Counted from the first letter of the stretch, positions 34,558-44,530 are shown. The stretch is DNA of 64,000 nt from Variovorax sp. V93 (GCF_041154485.1 NZ_AP028669.1:1-64000), one strand, 5' to 3'. The notes: generated by a model from the sequence alone, not told the origin. Program-made: numbers and translations.

Positions 34558-35796
34558 TCAGCGGTCCATGGCGCGGCCCGCGACCAGCACGGCGTTGGTG
34601 CCGCCGAACGCGAACGAATTGGAAAGCACGTAGCGCAGGTCGCGGGCTTCGCGCGCCTCGCCGAGCACGAAGTCGACGTCGAAGGCTGCGTCGGGCACCC
34701 GAAGGTTGGCCGTCGGCGGAAGCACCCCTTGCGCCAGCGTTCGCAGCGCCGTCACCAGTTCGATCGCGCCGCCGCCGCCCAGCACATGGCCGTGGATGGC
34801 CTTGGTGGCGCTCACGGGCGTGGCACGGCCGAACACTCCGCGGATGGACGCAGCCTCGGCCGCATCGCCCGCGGTGGTGGCGGTGCCGTGTGCATTGATG
34901 TGGCCGACCTGCGCGGGCTCGATGCCCGCATCGCGCAGTGCCGCGCGCATGGCGCGCACCTGGCCGGCGGGATCGGGATTGGTGATGTGCGTGGCGTCGC
35001 AGTTGGTGGCATAGCCCGCCAGAAAGAGCGAAGAGGCACGGACGGCGCTTCGCGTGCTGGCATGCGCCTCCGATTCGAGCACCAGCGCAGCCGCGCCTTC
35101 GCCGAGTGCGAAGCCTGCGCGGTCGCCCGAGAATGGCCGGCAGGCGCTGCCGGGTGCACCGGGCGGCGGCGGCGCCGTCACGCGCATCGCATGCCAGCTG
35201 GCCATCACGCCCGGCGTGAGCATGGCCTCGTGTCCGCCGACGATGGCCGTGTCGATCCAGCCGCCCCGGATGGCGCGCATCGCCTCGCCGATGGCCACGG
35301 CCGACGACGCGCAGGCACAGGCATACGCAATCGCCGCGCCCTGTGCGCCGAACTGCAGTGCGAGCTCCGCCACCGCTGCGTTGGGCATCACGGTGAGCAC
35401 TGTCGTGGGCCGCATGCGGCGTCGCTCGCCGTAGAGCGCGCGCGTGGTGTCGTCGAAGCTGCCGGCGCCGGCCAGGCCGCTGCCCCAGAAGATGCCAAGG
35501 CGTTCGGGGTCGACGCTGCCGGACCGGAGCCCGGCCTGCGCGGCGGCATCGCGCGCGGCCGCGACAGCCATCGCGGTGCCTCGATCGAGCGGCAGGCGCG
35601 AACCGCTGCGCACGGCGGCCGCATCGAAATCGCAGGCGGCCACGGCCAGTTCGACCGGATCGAGGCCTTCGATCTCGAGCGTTCGCGCGCGCACTGCGGA
35701 ACGTCCGTTGAACAGTGCGTCGTCGAACGACTCGGCGGTGCAGCCCAGCGGTGTGATGAAGCCGATGCCCGTGACGTGAACGCGCGCGCCGCTCAC
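34558..35796 (-). CDS. Beta-ketoacyl-ACP synthase (KAS II-like)
   Basis: A thiolase-fold condensing enzyme of 412 residues. The catalytic triad is visible: Cys in AYACACASSAVAIGEAM, His in HINAHGTATTAGDAAE and His in TKAIHGHVLGGGGAIE. It starts VHVTGIGFITPLG and ends NSFAFGGTNAVLVAGR, both canonical. A GTG start overlaps the stop codon of the adjacent acyl carrier protein gene by four bases (GTGA), so the enzyme probably extends acyl chains on that ACP. It is not next to fab genes, which argues for a specialised lipid or small polyketide rather than housekeeping fatty acid synthesis. Confidence 0.9.
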   Translation of the reverse strand: MSGARVHVTGIGFITPLGCTAESFDDALFNGRSAVRARTLEIEGLDPVELAVAACDFDAAAVRSGSRLPLDRGTAMAVAAARDAAAQAGLRSGSVDPERLGIFWGSGLAGAGSFDDTTRALYGERRRMRPTTVLTVMPNAAVAELALQFGAQGAAIAYACACASSAVAIGEAMRAIRGGWIDTAIVGGHEAMLTPGVMASWHAMRVTAPPPPGAPGSACRPFSGDRAGFALGEGAAALVLESEAHASTRSAVRASSLFLAGYATNCDATHITNPDPAGQVRAMRAALRDAGIEPAQVGHINAHGTATTAGDAAEAASIRGVFGRATPVSATKAIHGHVLGGGGAIELVTALRTLAQGVLPPTANLRVPDAAFDVDFVLGEAREARDLRYVLSNSFAFGGTNAVLVAGRAMDR

Positions 35797-36092
35797 GCCT
35801 GCACGGCCATCGGCGAATCGAGCTTGCAGTCGATCTCGGCCTCGATCGCCTCGCACAGGCGGCCGAGCGTGATGCCGGCCTCGCGCGGATCGAGCCGGTC
35901 TTCGGGCAGGCGAAGATGGAAGGCGTCTTCCACCGCGAACACGAACTCCATCAGCGAAAGCGAATCGAGACCGAGCTCGGACAAGGCGGCTCCGGGCGCG
36001 ATGTCGTCGCGTGCCACGTCGAACTGGTTCACCAGGATGGCTGCGATGCTGTTGAAGACGGGCGAAGAAGAGGAAAAAGAAGAAGAGGGCAT
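35793..36092 (-). CDS. Acyl carrier protein
   Basis: A 99-residue carrier protein with the phosphopantetheine attachment Ser in ALSELGLDSLSLMEFVFAVEDAFHL. The N-terminal SSSFSSSS leader is unusual: a Ser run of about ten residues before the four-helix core. The start at 36092 is preferred over the longer frame and has GAAAG upstream. It is coupled to the KAS gene downstream, and the hydrolase gene lies 13 bases upstream in the same direction. Divergent from AcpP of fatty acid synthesis, so likely dedicated to this cluster. Confidence 0.88.
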   Translation of the reverse strand: MPSSSFSSSSPVFNSIAAILVNQFDVARDDIAPGAALSELGLDSLSLMEFVFAVEDAFHLRLPEDRLDPREAGITLGRLCEAIEAEIDCKLDSPMAVQA

Positions 36093-36105
36093 GGCGTGCT
36101 TTCTT

Positions 36106-36984
36106 TCAGGCGGCAAAGGAGCGTGCGGGCAGGGCGCCGATGGCTTCGGGCGTGCCATGGGCCACGGCATCGGCGAAGGCGGAGGTTTCGCGCACCACCT
36201 GGTGGCGGTCGTTGTCGATCGTGATCATGTGGTAGCTGTTGGCGAGCACCACGCTGCGGAACGTCCCGCAGCGAAGCCCGCGCGCGAGGATGTCGAGATT
36301 GGCGAGGCTGGCGACCTCGTCCTCGCGTGCATGCAGCGCGAGCACGCTGCCGCATTGCACGCGGTGCAGGTTGCGCCTCACGTGGCGGATCAGCCGGTCG
36401 TGCTCGCGCAGGTGGCCCACGCCGATCACCGCGCTGCCGGCGCTCGACACCTTGCGGTGGCGCAGCTCGCGCTCGATCCAGGCGCGCACGCGCTCGTTCT
36501 TCACGCCGTAGGGCGGGCGTTCGCGGTATTGCCAGAACCGCCCGAGCGGCGTGTAGAAGGCCAGCGGCAGCAGCACCTGGGTGCGCGGCATGGCCCAGCC
36601 GTCGAAGCGCAGCGTGGTCGACATCAGCACCAGCGCATCGACGCTGCTGCCGCAGCGGATGGCCGCGCCGAGCGCCAGAGAAGAACCGGCCGAGATGCCC
36701 ACCAGCATCACGCGCTCGTGCTGCGTGCGCAGCGCCTTCACCCGTGCCTCGATGGCGTCGATCCAGCGTTCGTACGGCAGGGCCTGCTGCACCGGTGCGG
36801 CGGCATCGAAGGAGTAGCCATCGACACGCATCGGATGCACTGGGTAGCCGCTCGCGCGCAGGGACGATTGCACGGTCAGGAGCTCGTCAGGTGTGCTGCA
36901 TAAACCATGCAGCAGCACGATGGCCGTGCGCCGCACTGCGGGGTGCACCACGCTCAGGAGATCGGAGGGATCGCGGGCGCTCAT
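36106..36984 (-). CDS. Alpha/beta hydrolase of the ACP-KAS cluster
   Basis: An alpha/beta hydrolase of 292 residues. The oxyanion region is IVLLHGLCSTPDELL, the nucleophile elbow is MLVGISAGSSLALGA, and the catalytic His is in LANSYHMITIDNDRHQV. The acid is probably in ALHAREDEVASL. No signal peptide. Its place as first gene before the ACP and KAS suggests an acyl-ACP or acyl-ester thioesterase/transferase that releases or transfers the product. This is an inference from context. A divergent response regulator lies upstream. Confidence 0.85.
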   Translation of the reverse strand: MSARDPSDLLSVVHPAVRRTAIVLLHGLCSTPDELLTVQSSLRASGYPVHPMRVDGYSFDAAAPVQQALPYERWIDAIEARVKALRTQHERVMLVGISAGSSLALGAAIRCGSSVDALVLMSTTLRFDGWAMPRTQVLLPLAFYTPLGRFWQYRERPPYGVKNERVRAWIERELRHRKVSSAGSAVIGVGHLREHDRLIRHVRRNLHRVQCGSVLALHAREDEVASLANLDILARGLRCGTFRSVVLANSYHMITIDNDRHQVVRETSAFADAVAHGTPEAIGALPARSFAA

Positions 36985-37126
36985 CGCGTTGTCGCTGCGG
37001 CCTGGAAAGAGACCCGTGCCGCAGGTTGCTGTCGTATGCTCATGGCGCGTTTATCGCCGGGGTGTGCTGACCGGCCGCTGACCCTCCTTCGCGCAAGAAT
37101 AGGCACTTCAAACCACCATACACACC

Positions 37127-37816
37127 ATGCGAATCCTGCTTGTCGAAGACGATGCCGTGCTGCGCGACGTGATGCTGCGCAGCCTTGCGGATGCCGGCCA
37201 TCGGGTCGACGTGTCGACCAACATCGAGGACGCCGACCACCTCTGGCGCGTGCAGCCTTTCGATGCGGTGCTGCTCGACCTGAACCTGCCGGCTACGGCC
37301 AGTCCCACCAGCGGCCTGGCGAGCGGCCTCAACGTCCTGCGCCAGGCGCGTGCGCGCGGCGACCGCACGCCGGTGCTGGTGCTGACGGCGCGCGGCCGCA
37401 CCGAGGAGCGCATCGCGGGCCTCGATGCCGGTGCCGACGACTACCTGGGCAAGCCCTTCGATCTGGCCGAGGTCGAGGCGCGGCTGCGCGCGCTGGTGCG
37501 GCGGGCCAAGGGCACCGAAGACATCGTGCTGCTGGGCCAGCTCAAGCTGGACCGCAAGGCACGCCGCTTTTCCACCGCAAGCGGGCCGCTCGACCTGCCG
37601 GCGCGCGAGTTCGAGGTGCTGTGGGAGCTGATGAGCCCGCCGGGCCGCACGGTGAGCAAGCGGGCCCTGTCCGACAAGCTCTCCAGCTTCGACGAATCGC
37701 TGGGCGACAACGCGCTGGAGGCCTTCATCTCCCGGCTGCGCAAGAAGCTGGCCGGCTCGGGCGCGGGCATCCGCACGCTGCGCGGCATCGGCTACCTGCT
37801 CGAAGCCGAAGTGTGA
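37127..37816 (+). CDS. OmpR-family response regulator (QseB/TctD-like)
   Basis: A 229-residue regulator. Receiver domain: LLVEDDAVLRDV, phospho-acceptor Asp in FDAVLLDLNLPA, Thr in LVLTARGRTEERIAGLDAGADDYLGKPFDLAEVEARLRAL. The receiver contains a short extra segment after the Asp (PATASPTSGLASGLNVL). The winged-helix domain is LDLPAREFEVLWELMSPPGRTVSKRALSDKL...NALEAFISRLRKKL...IRTLRGIGYLLEAE. The TGA overlaps the GTG start of the kinase gene. The target genes are unknown; the divergent hydrolase-ACP-KAS operon is one candidate. Confidence 0.9.
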   Translation: MRILLVEDDAVLRDVMLRSLADAGHRVDVSTNIEDADHLWRVQPFDAVLLDLNLPATASPTSGLASGLNVLRQARARGDRTPVLVLTARGRTEERIAGLDAGADDYLGKPFDLAEVEARLRALVRRAKGTEDIVLLGQLKLDRKARRFSTASGPLDLPAREFEVLWELMSPPGRTVSKRALSDKLSSFDESLGDNALEAFISRLRKKLAGSGAGIRTLRGIGYLLEAEV

Positions 37817-39255
37817 GCCGTACGCATCCGGCCGCGCCCGCGCCATCGAAGGCAGCGCCTTCGCTCACGCGGCGCGTGCTGCGCAACGTGCTGGTGCCGC
37901 TGGCGCTCACGTGGATGGTGGGCGCGGTGATCGCGCTGGTCATCGCAAATTATTTTTCCGAGCAGGCCTTCGACCGCGCCATGCTCGACGACGCCTATGC
38001 GCTGTCGGCCAACGTGCAGGCGGGCGAGCGCGGCATCGAGCTGCTGCTCACGCCGCGCGAAGTGGCCACGGTGCTGTTCGACCAGGTCGACAAGATCTAC
38101 TTTGCGGTGCAGCGGCTCGACGGCACGCTGATCTCGGGCCAGGCGGGCCTGAAAGCACCGCTGCCGGCGGCTGGCGCGCACTATCGCTTTTCGGACGTGA
38201 ATTACGAAGGCAAGGTCCTGCGCGCGGTGGTGCTCGAGCCTGTCACCGAGCCTGACCGGCTGATGCCCTACCGGGTGGTGATTGCGCAGACCACGCTGAG
38301 CCGCGCGGCGCTGGTGCAGCGGCTGCTCGGCTATGCGCTGGCGCCGCAGGTGCTGCTGCTGATACTGCTCGCGGTATGGCTCTGGCATGGCATTCGCAGC
38401 GACCTGCGCCCGCTCGGCGAACTCCAGCAGGCGCTGGACCGCCGCGATGTGCACGACCTCTCTCCGGTCGCGGTGGTGCGCACCTCGCGCGAGGTGCAGC
38501 GCCTGGGCAATGCGGTCAATGCGCTGTTCGACCGCCTGAACCACAGCGTGCGTGCGCAGCGCGAGTTCGCGGGCAACGTGGCGCATGAGCTGCGCACGCC
38601 GCTGGCGGGCATTCGCGCACTGGCCGAATACGGGCTTGCGCAGCACGACTCCACCGTGTGGCGCGAGCAGCTCGCGCGCGTGGCCGAGCGCCAGGCCCGC
38701 GCGAGCCATCTCATCGACCAGCTGCTGGCGCTCGCGCTCGCGGACGAGGCGCGGACCGGCCTTGCGCGCGAGCCGGTGCGTCTCGACATATTGGCCGAGC
38801 AGACGGTGCTGCGGCACCTCGCGCGCGCCGATGCGCACGGCGTCGACCTGGGTGCGCGCGGCCTCGACGAGCGCGTGACGGTGCTTGCGAACGAAGCATT
38901 GGTCGAGGGCATTCTCGACAACCTGATCGACAACGCGCTGCGCTACGGCGGACGCACCATCACCGTCGAGCTGGCGGGCCGCACCCTGAGCGTGATCGAC
39001 GACGGCCCCGGCATTCCGCTGGAAGCGCAGCGCGACCTGATGCAGCGCTGGGCGCAGGGCCCGGCGGGCCAGAAGCTGGGGCAGGGCTCGGGCCTGGGCC
39101 TGTCGATCGTGGCGCGCTATTCGGAGCTGCTGGGCGCCGATCTGCGGCTCGATGCGGCCGAGCCCACGGGGCTGCGGGTGAGCATTACCTTCGCGGAGCT
39201 CCGCGCGGGCACTGTCGCCGATGCGGGTGGTACGGGCGCGGCGCGCGCTGCCTGA
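37813..39255 (+). CDS. Sensor histidine kinase (QseC/TctE-like)
   Basis: A 480-residue membrane kinase, translationally coupled to the regulator by a GTGA overlap. It has a first membrane helix (about residues 28-51), a periplasmic loop of about 130 residues (ending around MPYRVVIAQTTLSRAALV), and a second helix GYALAPQVLLLILLAVWLWHGI. A HAMP-like segment and the H-box GNVAHELRTPLAGIRALAEYGL follow. The ATPase domain has NLIDNALRYGGRTITV, IDDGPGIP and GSGLGLSIVARYSELLGADL. An Ala/Gly-rich tail ends the protein. The ligand is unknown. Confidence 0.9.
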   Translation: MSRTHPAAPAPSKAAPSLTRRVLRNVLVPLALTWMVGAVIALVIANYFSEQAFDRAMLDDAYALSANVQAGERGIELLLTPREVATVLFDQVDKIYFAVQRLDGTLISGQAGLKAPLPAAGAHYRFSDVNYEGKVLRAVVLEPVTEPDRLMPYRVVIAQTTLSRAALVQRLLGYALAPQVLLLILLAVWLWHGIRSDLRPLGELQQALDRRDVHDLSPVAVVRTSREVQRLGNAVNALFDRLNHSVRAQREFAGNVAHELRTPLAGIRALAEYGLAQHDSTVWREQLARVAERQARASHLIDQLLALALADEARTGLAREPVRLDILAEQTVLRHLARADAHGVDLGARGLDERVTVLANEALVEGILDNLIDNALRYGGRTITVELAGRTLSVIDDGPGIPLEAQRDLMQRWAQGPAGQKLGQGSGLGLSIVARYSELLGADLRLDAAEPTGLRVSITFAELRAGTVADAGGTGAARAA

Positions 39256-39268
39256 GGTGGCGCGGCGT

Positions 39269-39790
39269 TCAGGCCTTCGCCGGCTTGCGCGGGGAGATGC
39301 GAGTGCGCGACTCGAACTCCACTTCGCCTTCGATCTCTACGGGGATGTTGAACGGGAGCTCCGCCATGCCGACGGCACTGCGCGCGTGCGCACCGATCGA
39401 CGGGCCGAAGAGCTCGAGCACGAGATCCGAGAAGCCGTTGATGACGGCGGGCTGCCTGTCGAAGCCCGGTGCCGAGGCCACCATGCCGAACAGGCGTGTC
39501 CAGGCGGTGATGCGGTCGAGGTCGCCGAGTGCGCGCTGCAGGCTGCCGAGCATGGCCAGTGCGGTGAGCCGCGCCGCCGCATAGCCTTGCTCGACCGTCA
39601 GCTCGCGGCCCAGCTTGCCGAGCGGGGCGGCAATGGTGCCGTCGGCATTCAGCGGACCGTGCCCCGAGACGATGGCGCGGCGCCCGGCAATGCGCACGAA
39701 GGCGAAGGGCAGCACCACGCCGGGCGGCGGCGTGACCGGCGGCGGCAGCACGAGGCCGAGCGTTGCGAGTCGCTGTTCGATGCGGGCCAT
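39269..39790 (-). CDS. RidA family protein
   Basis: A 173-residue member of the YjgF/YER057c/UK114 family, longer than enamine deaminase RidA (about 128) through an N-terminal extension. It shows the family pattern [50 protein letters not shown]...ERS-like tail [22 protein letters not shown]. The catalytic Arg of RidA (in the S-R-x-x-V-x-V-x-x-L-P motif) appears as [11 protein letters not shown]. The activity is probably reactive imine/enamine clearance, but not certain. The ATG has AGGAG upstream. Confidence 0.82.
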   Translation of the reverse strand: MARIEQRLATLGLVLPPPVTPPPGVVLPFAFVRIAGRRAIVSGHGPLNADGTIAAPLGKLGRELTVEQGYAAARLTALAMLGSLQRALGDLDRITAWTRLFGMVASAPGFDRQPAVINGFSDLVLELFGPSIGAHARSAVGMAELPFNIPVEIEGEVEFESRTRISPRKPAKA

Positions 39791-39860
39791 GCATTTTTCT
39801 CCTGCGGCGGTTGGGTCCGCCGCCGCATCTTGCCAGGGCCCCGCCGCGGCCGCGAGGGAC

Positions 39861-40964
39861 TCAGTCCAGCGTCGGATAGTCCGTGTAGCCCTTGACCCCG
39901 CCGCCGTACATGGTGGCCTTGTCCACGGCGTTGAGCGGCGCGTTCTCGCGCAGGCGGCGCACCAGGTCGGGGTTGGCGATGAAGGGCTTGCCGAAGGCGA
40001 CCAGGTCGTCGCCTTCCTTGACGGCCTGGTCCGCGAGCGGCTTGTCGTAGCCGTTGTTGACCATCCATGCGCCCTTGCCGCCGGCCTGGCGGTAGGCGGC
40101 CTTGAGCGCCTCGTAGTCGAAGGGACGGTCCTCGATCTCGCGCGGGCCGCCGGTGGCGCCTTCGATGATGTGGATGTAGGCCAGGCCGAGCGGAGCGAGC
40201 TGCTTCACCACGTAGGTGAAGAGCGGCTGCGGATCGGAATCGTGCACGTCGTTGGCCGGCGTGACGGGCGACAGGCGGATGCCGGTCCTGCCGCCGCCGA
40301 CCGCGTCGACCACGGCGCGCGTGGCTTCGAGCAGCAGGCGGGCGCGGTTCTCGATGCTGCCGCCGTAGTCGTCGGTGCGCTTGTTGCTGCCGTCCTTCAG
40401 GAACTGGTCGAGCAGGTAGCCATTGGCGCCGTGGAGTTCCACGCCGTCGAAGCCGGCGGTTTCCACCGCGTTGCGCGCGGCGGCCGCATAGGCGTGGACG
40501 ATGCCGGGCAGTTCTTCGGCGTCGAGCGCGCGCGGCTCGGAGGTTTCGACGAAGGTCGGCACGCCCTCCTTGATGAGCACGGTCTTGGTCCTGGCGGTGA
40601 TGGCCGAAGGCGCGACAGGCTTGCCGCCGCCGGGCTGCAGTTCGCTGTGCGACACGCGGCCCACATGCCAGAGCTGCACCACGATCTTGCCGCCCTTGGC
40701 ATGCACCGCATCGGCCACGCGCTTCCAGGCGTCGAGCTGCTCGGTGCCGTAGAGGCCCGGCACGTCGGCATAGCCCTGGCCCTGGTGGCTGATGGCAGTG
40801 GCTTCGGTGATGAGCAAGCCGGCGCTGGCGCGCTGCGCATAGTAGGTGGCGGCAATGTCCTGGGGAATCGCGTTGGGCGAGCGGTTGCGCGTGAGCGGCG
40901 CCATCACGACGCGGTTGGCGAGCTGCAGGTCACCGGCTTGTACGGGATCGAAAAGGGAGGGCAT
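39861..40964 (-). CDS. Alkene reductase, old yellow enzyme family
   Basis: An FMN-dependent NAD(P)H:flavin oxidoreductase of the OYE family (NemA/XenB type), 367 residues and complete. It starts [30 protein letters not shown]. The catalytic region is [44 protein letters not shown]. The His/Asn active-site pair is in HGANGYL and the Tyr donor in RTDDYGGS. It reduces activated alkenes and nitro compounds in other organisms; the physiological substrate is unknown. GGAGG precedes the ATG. Confidence 0.93.
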   Translation of the reverse strand: MPSLFDPVQAGDLQLANRVVMAPLTRNRSPNAIPQDIAATYYAQRASAGLLITEATAISHQGQGYADVPGLYGTEQLDAWKRVADAVHAKGGKIVVQLWHVGRVSHSELQPGGGKPVAPSAITARTKTVLIKEGVPTFVETSEPRALDAEELPGIVHAYAAAARNAVETAGFDGVELHGANGYLLDQFLKDGSNKRTDDYGGSIENRARLLLEATRAVVDAVGGGRTGIRLSPVTPANDVHDSDPQPLFTYVVKQLAPLGLAYIHIIEGATGGPREIEDRPFDYEALKAAYRQAGGKGAWMVNNGYDKPLADQAVKEGDDLVAFGKPFIANPDLVRRLRENAPLNAVDKATMYGGGVKGYTDYPTLD

Positions 40965-41255
40965 GGCGGAACGTCAAAGAGTGGGACGGAGGACGCGAGG
41001 CTAAACCTGGGCGGCCAAACCTGCTGTCGCACGGTTGTCCGATTGCTGCTAGGCGTTCAGGCCGCTGCAAATGCGAGCAGTTCCGTCCCCACGCGCACGG
41101 GCATCGCGGGCAGGATCTGCCCCATCGATGTGCTGCCCGTCGATGCTCACGCGCGCGCGCCTCGCCCTTGCCGGCTTGTGGCTGAGAGCAGCCCGGGTTT
41201 TCCTGCGGGTGGACGGGCCGCTTTGCGACTCTTGCGAGCTTCTGCCGACTTCTTC
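40965..41255. other. Gene-free spacer between OYE and GST genes
   Basis: No supportable gene. One minus-strand frame reads [22 protein letters not shown] (about 41047-41112) followed by a stop and could be a gene remnant. It is too short and has no ribosome site, so it is not annotated as a pseudogene. Confidence 0.4.
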
Positions 41256-41864
41256 TTACTTCAGCAGGCCTTCGGCCTTCATCGCCTCTTGGACGGCGGG
41301 ACGAGCAGCCACGCGCGCATGCCAGGCCTGGAGATTGGCGAAGCCCGAGATGTCGACGCCGGTGGACTTGGCCCAGTTGGTGACGGTGAACAGGTAGCCG
41401 TCGGCCACGCTGAACTGGTCGCCCATCAGATAGGACTTGTCGGCAAGCTGCCCGTCGAGCCATCCATAGCGCGACTTGAGCTTGTCCTTGAAGATCGCCT
41501 TGGCTTCTTCGGGCATGTTCGGGTTGAACAGCGGGCTGTAGCCCTTGTGCATCTCGGTGCCGATGAAGGTCAGCCACTCCTGCAGGCGGTAGCGCTGCAG
41601 CGTGCCGGCGGCCGGTGCGAGGTTCTTCGTCGGGGCCAGGTCGGCGATGTACTGCACGATGGCCGGGCCTTCGCGCAGGCGCGTGCCGTCGTCGAGTTCG
41701 AGCATGGGCACGTAGCCCAGCGGGTTGATGCCGTAGTAGTCGGTGCCGTCCTGCAGCTTGTGGGTCTTGGTGCTGGCCAGCACGGGCTCGAAGGCAAGGC
41801 CTGCCTCGTGCAGCGCGATATGGGGCGAGAGGGAGCAGGCACCGGGCGAGTAATACAGCTTCAT
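41256..41864 (-). CDS. gstA: Glutathione S-transferase (GstA-like)
   Basis: A 202-residue beta-class GST. The N-terminal thioredoxin-like domain has [23 protein letters not shown] with the conserved Cys-10 glutathione contact and Ser, and [28 protein letters not shown]. The C-terminal all-helical domain includes [48 protein letters not shown]. All are normal for the family. Detoxification of electrophiles or oxidants is expected. The ATG has GGAGA upstream. Confidence 0.93.
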   Translation of the reverse strand: MKLYYSPGACSLSPHIALHEAGLAFEPVLASTKTHKLQDGTDYYGINPLGYVPMLELDDGTRLREGPAIVQYIADLAPTKNLAPAAGTLQRYRLQEWLTFIGTEMHKGYSPLFNPNMPEEAKAIFKDKLKSRYGWLDGQLADKSYLMGDQFSVADGYLFTVTNWAKSTGVDISGFANLQAWHARVAARPAVQEAMKAEGLLK

Positions 41865-42053
41865 GCGAAGAAATCTCCAATATTGGGAATATGGATAGCG
41901 GGAATCGATCCATGGACCAACGGGGATGCTAGCGGGTTTGCCCGCTGGGCGTTTGTCCTACGGCCGCTCGCGCGGGGCGACTATCGGGGCGGCTGCGGCC
42001 GGTTCCTAAGCTCCCCCGCACGGTGGGCGAGGCTCGCCGCAAGGAGTTTTCAG

Positions 42054-42239
42054 ATGTTGAAGTACGCGATTATTTTTGCCTTGATCTCGCTGGTGGCCGG
42101 GGTGCTGGGCTTCGGCGGCATTGCGGCAGGCGCAGCCGGCATCGCGAAGCTGCTGTTCGGGTTGTTCCTGGTCCTGGCGGTGGTGTTCGTGGTCCTGGCG
42201 GCACTGGGGATCGGCGCAGTGAAAAAGGTGATCGACTGA
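42054..42239 (+). CDS. DUF1328 family small membrane protein (YtjA-like)
   Basis: A 61-residue protein, two predicted membrane helices: [61 protein letters not shown]. The Gly-rich motif [20 protein letters not shown] is the DUF1328 signature. AAGGAG precedes the ATG at a good spacing. Function unknown; the family is often stress associated. Confidence 0.92.
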   Translation: MLKYAIIFALISLVAGVLGFGGIAAGAAGIAKLLFGLFLVLAVVFVVLAALGIGAVKKVID

Positions 42240-42571
42240 TGCAGCATCCGGCACCTGTCTGGCCGCGGGCCCGTCCGCTCGGACTGCTGCTGCAAAGCCC
42301 GGCCCATCGCGTGGTGCGTGTGCTGCTCGTGACGCAGAGCCACTGGCAGCTTCCAGAGTACCGCTCGCGCCGGCGGCGCGTCTGAATGCCGCATTGTTGC
42401 TATTAAAATAATAGCAAACTATCCAGGATACAAGAGGGGTCGGCTGGGTCCGGGGTGATTCAGGCGCGATTAACCATATTGCCCGCATTTCGGACGCAAA
42501 GCGGCACCCCCGATTAAAATCGGTGCCCCCTTTGCGCAGCGCACGCGTCAGTAGTGCGCCCCCTCTTTCAA
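42240..42571. promoter_or_regulatory. Upstream region of mnmG with two hairpins
   Basis: This 332-base gap before mnmG contains no gene. It holds the third GCTATT hairpin (42397-42417) and a second hairpin at 42503-42527 (GGCAC-bulge-CGAT / ATCG-GTGCC) just before the mnmG start. The stretch 42395-42500 is AT-richer and should contain the mnmG promoter. Confidence 0.5.
42397..42417. repeat. TTGCTATT-AAAAT-AATAGCAA hairpin repeat, copy 3
   Basis: An 8-base perfect stem with a 5-base loop, the longest of the three copies (others at 6206 and 7561). Confidence 0.7.
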
Positions 42572-44530
42572 ATGCTGTACCCCGAAGAATTCGATTGTGT
42601 AGTCGTCGGCGGTGGCCATGCCGGCACCGAAGCCGCGCTTGCCGCCGCACGCATGGGCGCCAAGACGTTGCTGCTCTCCCACAACATCGAGACGCTGGGG
42701 CAGATGAGCTGCAACCCATCGATCGGCGGCATCGGCAAGGGCCACCTCGTGAAAGAGGTGGATGCGCTGGGCGGCGCGATGGCCATTGCGACCGACGAGG
42801 CGGGCATCCAGTTCCGTATTCTCAATTCGAGCAAGGGGCCGGCGGTGCGCGCCACCCGCGCGCAGGCCGACCGCGTGCTGTACAAGGCCGCGATTCGCCG
42901 CCGCCTCGAGAACCAGCCGAACCTGAGCCTGTTCCAGCAAGCCGTCGATGACCTGATGGTGGAGGGCGACCGCGTGGTCGGCGCCGTCACGCAGGTGGGC
43001 ATTGCCTTTCGTGCGCGCACCGTGGTGCTCACCGCGGGGACCTTTCTCGATGGTCGCATCCATGTGGGCCTGGACAACTACCAAGCCGGACGCGCGGGCG
43101 ATCCGCCGGCGGTCAGCCTGTCGGCGCGGCTCAAGGAACTCAAGCTACCGCAGGGCCGCCTGAAGACCGGCACACCACCGCGCCTGGACGGCCGGAGCAT
43201 CGACTTCTCGAAGTGCACCGAGCAGCCCGGCGACGGCATGCCGGGCGGGGCAGGGCCGATGCCGGTGTTCAGCTTCATGGGTCGGGTCGACATGCATCCG
43301 CAGCAGATGCCGTGCTGGATCACCCATACCAATGCGCGCACGCACGACATCATCCGTTCGGGCTTCGACCGCAGCCCGATGTTCACGGGCAAGATCGACG
43401 GCGTCGGTCCGCGCTACTGCCCGAGCGTGGAAGACAAGATCAACCGCTTTGCCGACAAGGAAAGCCACCAGATCTTTCTCGAGCCCGAAGGCCTGACGAC
43501 CAACGAGTACTACCCCAACGGCATCTCGACCAGCCTGCCGTTCGACATCCAGTACCAGCTCGTGCGCTCGATGCCCGGGCTTGAAAACGCCCACATCCTG
43601 CGACCCGGCTACGCCATCGAGTACGACTATTTCGATCCGCGCGAACTCAAGAGCAGTTTCGAGACGCGTTCGATCAAGGGCCTGTTCTTTGCCGGGCAGA
43701 TCAACGGCACCACCGGCTACGAAGAGGCGGCGGCTCAGGGGTTGTTTGCCGGCATCAATGCCGCGCTCCAATGCCGCGGAGAAGAGGCGTGGCTGCCGCG
43801 CCGTGACGAGGCCTACCTGGGCGTGCTGGTCGACGACCTGATCACCAAGGGCGTGACCGAGCCGTATCGCATGTTTACCAGCCGTGCCGAATTCCGGCTG
43901 CAACTGCGCGAGGACAACGCCGACATGCGCCTGACGGAAGCAGGGCGCAAGCTGGGCTTGGTGGACGACGCGCGCTGGGATGCTTTCAGCCGCAAGCGCG
44001 ACACTGTTTCACGTGAAACAGAACGACTCAAGTCGATCTGGGTGAATCCGCGCAACCTGCCGGCGTCCGAATCCGAGCGCGTGCTCGGCAAGGCCATCGA
44101 GCATGAATACAACCTGGCCGACCTGCTGCGCCGGCCCGATGTGAACTACCAGACGCTGATGTCGCTGGACGGCGGAAAGTACAGCGCAGGGGCTGCACTC
44201 ACTGAAACCGAGATCGAGCAGATCGAAATCTCGGCCAAGTACTCGGGTTATATCGAGCGCCAGCACGACGAAGTGGAGCGCGCCGCGCATTTCGAGAACC
44301 TGCGCCTGCCGGCGGACTTCGACTACAGCCAGGTCAAGGCGCTGAGCTTTGAGGTTCGGCAGAAACTCGACGAGCACCGGCCTGAAACCCTGGGCTTGGC
44401 ATCGCGCATTTCGGGTGTCACGCCGGCCGCCATTTCCCTGCTGATGATCCATTTGCGCAAAGGCGGCCACAAGGCATTCAACCGCGATGCAGACTCGGAA
44501 GCGGCTGCTGAATCGCAGCCCGCCCAATGA
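42572..44530 (+). CDS. mnmG: tRNA uridine 5-carboxymethylaminomethyl modification enzyme MnmG
   Basis: MnmG (GidA), with MnmE, makes the cmnm5 modification at wobble U34 of several tRNAs using FAD. The 652-residue protein has the N-terminal dinucleotide fold [22 protein letters not shown] and the conserved [23 protein letters not shown]. It also has [19 protein letters not shown] and [29 protein letters not shown]. The start is ATG 42572 (MLYPEEFD) rather than the upstream GTG. A perfect parS site lies inside the coding sequence at 44005-44020. Its end overlaps rsmG by four bases. Confidence 0.98.
   Translation: MLYPEEFDCVVVGGGHAGTEAALAAARMGAKTLLLSHNIETLGQMSCNPSIGGIGKGHLVKEVDALGGAMAIATDEAGIQFRILNSSKGPAVRATRAQADRVLYKAAIRRRLENQPNLSLFQQAVDDLMVEGDRVVGAVTQVGIAFRARTVVLTAGTFLDGRIHVGLDNYQAGRAGDPPAVSLSARLKELKLPQGRLKTGTPPRLDGRSIDFSKCTEQPGDGMPGGAGPMPVFSFMGRVDMHPQQMPCWITHTNARTHDIIRSGFDRSPMFTGKIDGVGPRYCPSVEDKINRFADKESHQIFLEPEGLTTNEYYPNGISTSLPFDIQYQLVRSMPGLENAHILRPGYAIEYDYFDPRELKSSFETRSIKGLFFAGQINGTTGYEEAAAQGLFAGINAALQCRGEEAWLPRRDEAYLGVLVDDLITKGVTEPYRMFTSRAEFRLQLREDNADMRLTEAGRKLGLVDDARWDAFSRKRDTVSRETERLKSIWVNPRNLPASESERVLGKAIEHEYNLADLLRRPDVNYQTLMSLDGGKYSAGAALTETEIEQIEISAKYSGYIERQHDEVERAAHFENLRLPADFDYSQVKALSFEVRQKLDEHRPETLGLASRISGVTPAAISLLMIHLRKGGHKAFNRDADSEAAAESQPAQ
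44005..44020. other. parS centromere site, exact
   Basis: TGTTTCACGTGAAACA, an exact match to the 16-base chromosomal parS palindrome bound by ParB. It is embedded in mnmG and encodes part of TVSRET. parA and parB are 1.9 and 3.3 kb downstream. Confidence 0.92.

Noticed and set aside
41047..41112. Possible remnant [25 protein letters not shown]
   Set aside because: Only 22 residues, no ribosome site, no homologue recalled; recorded only as a remark in the spacer.
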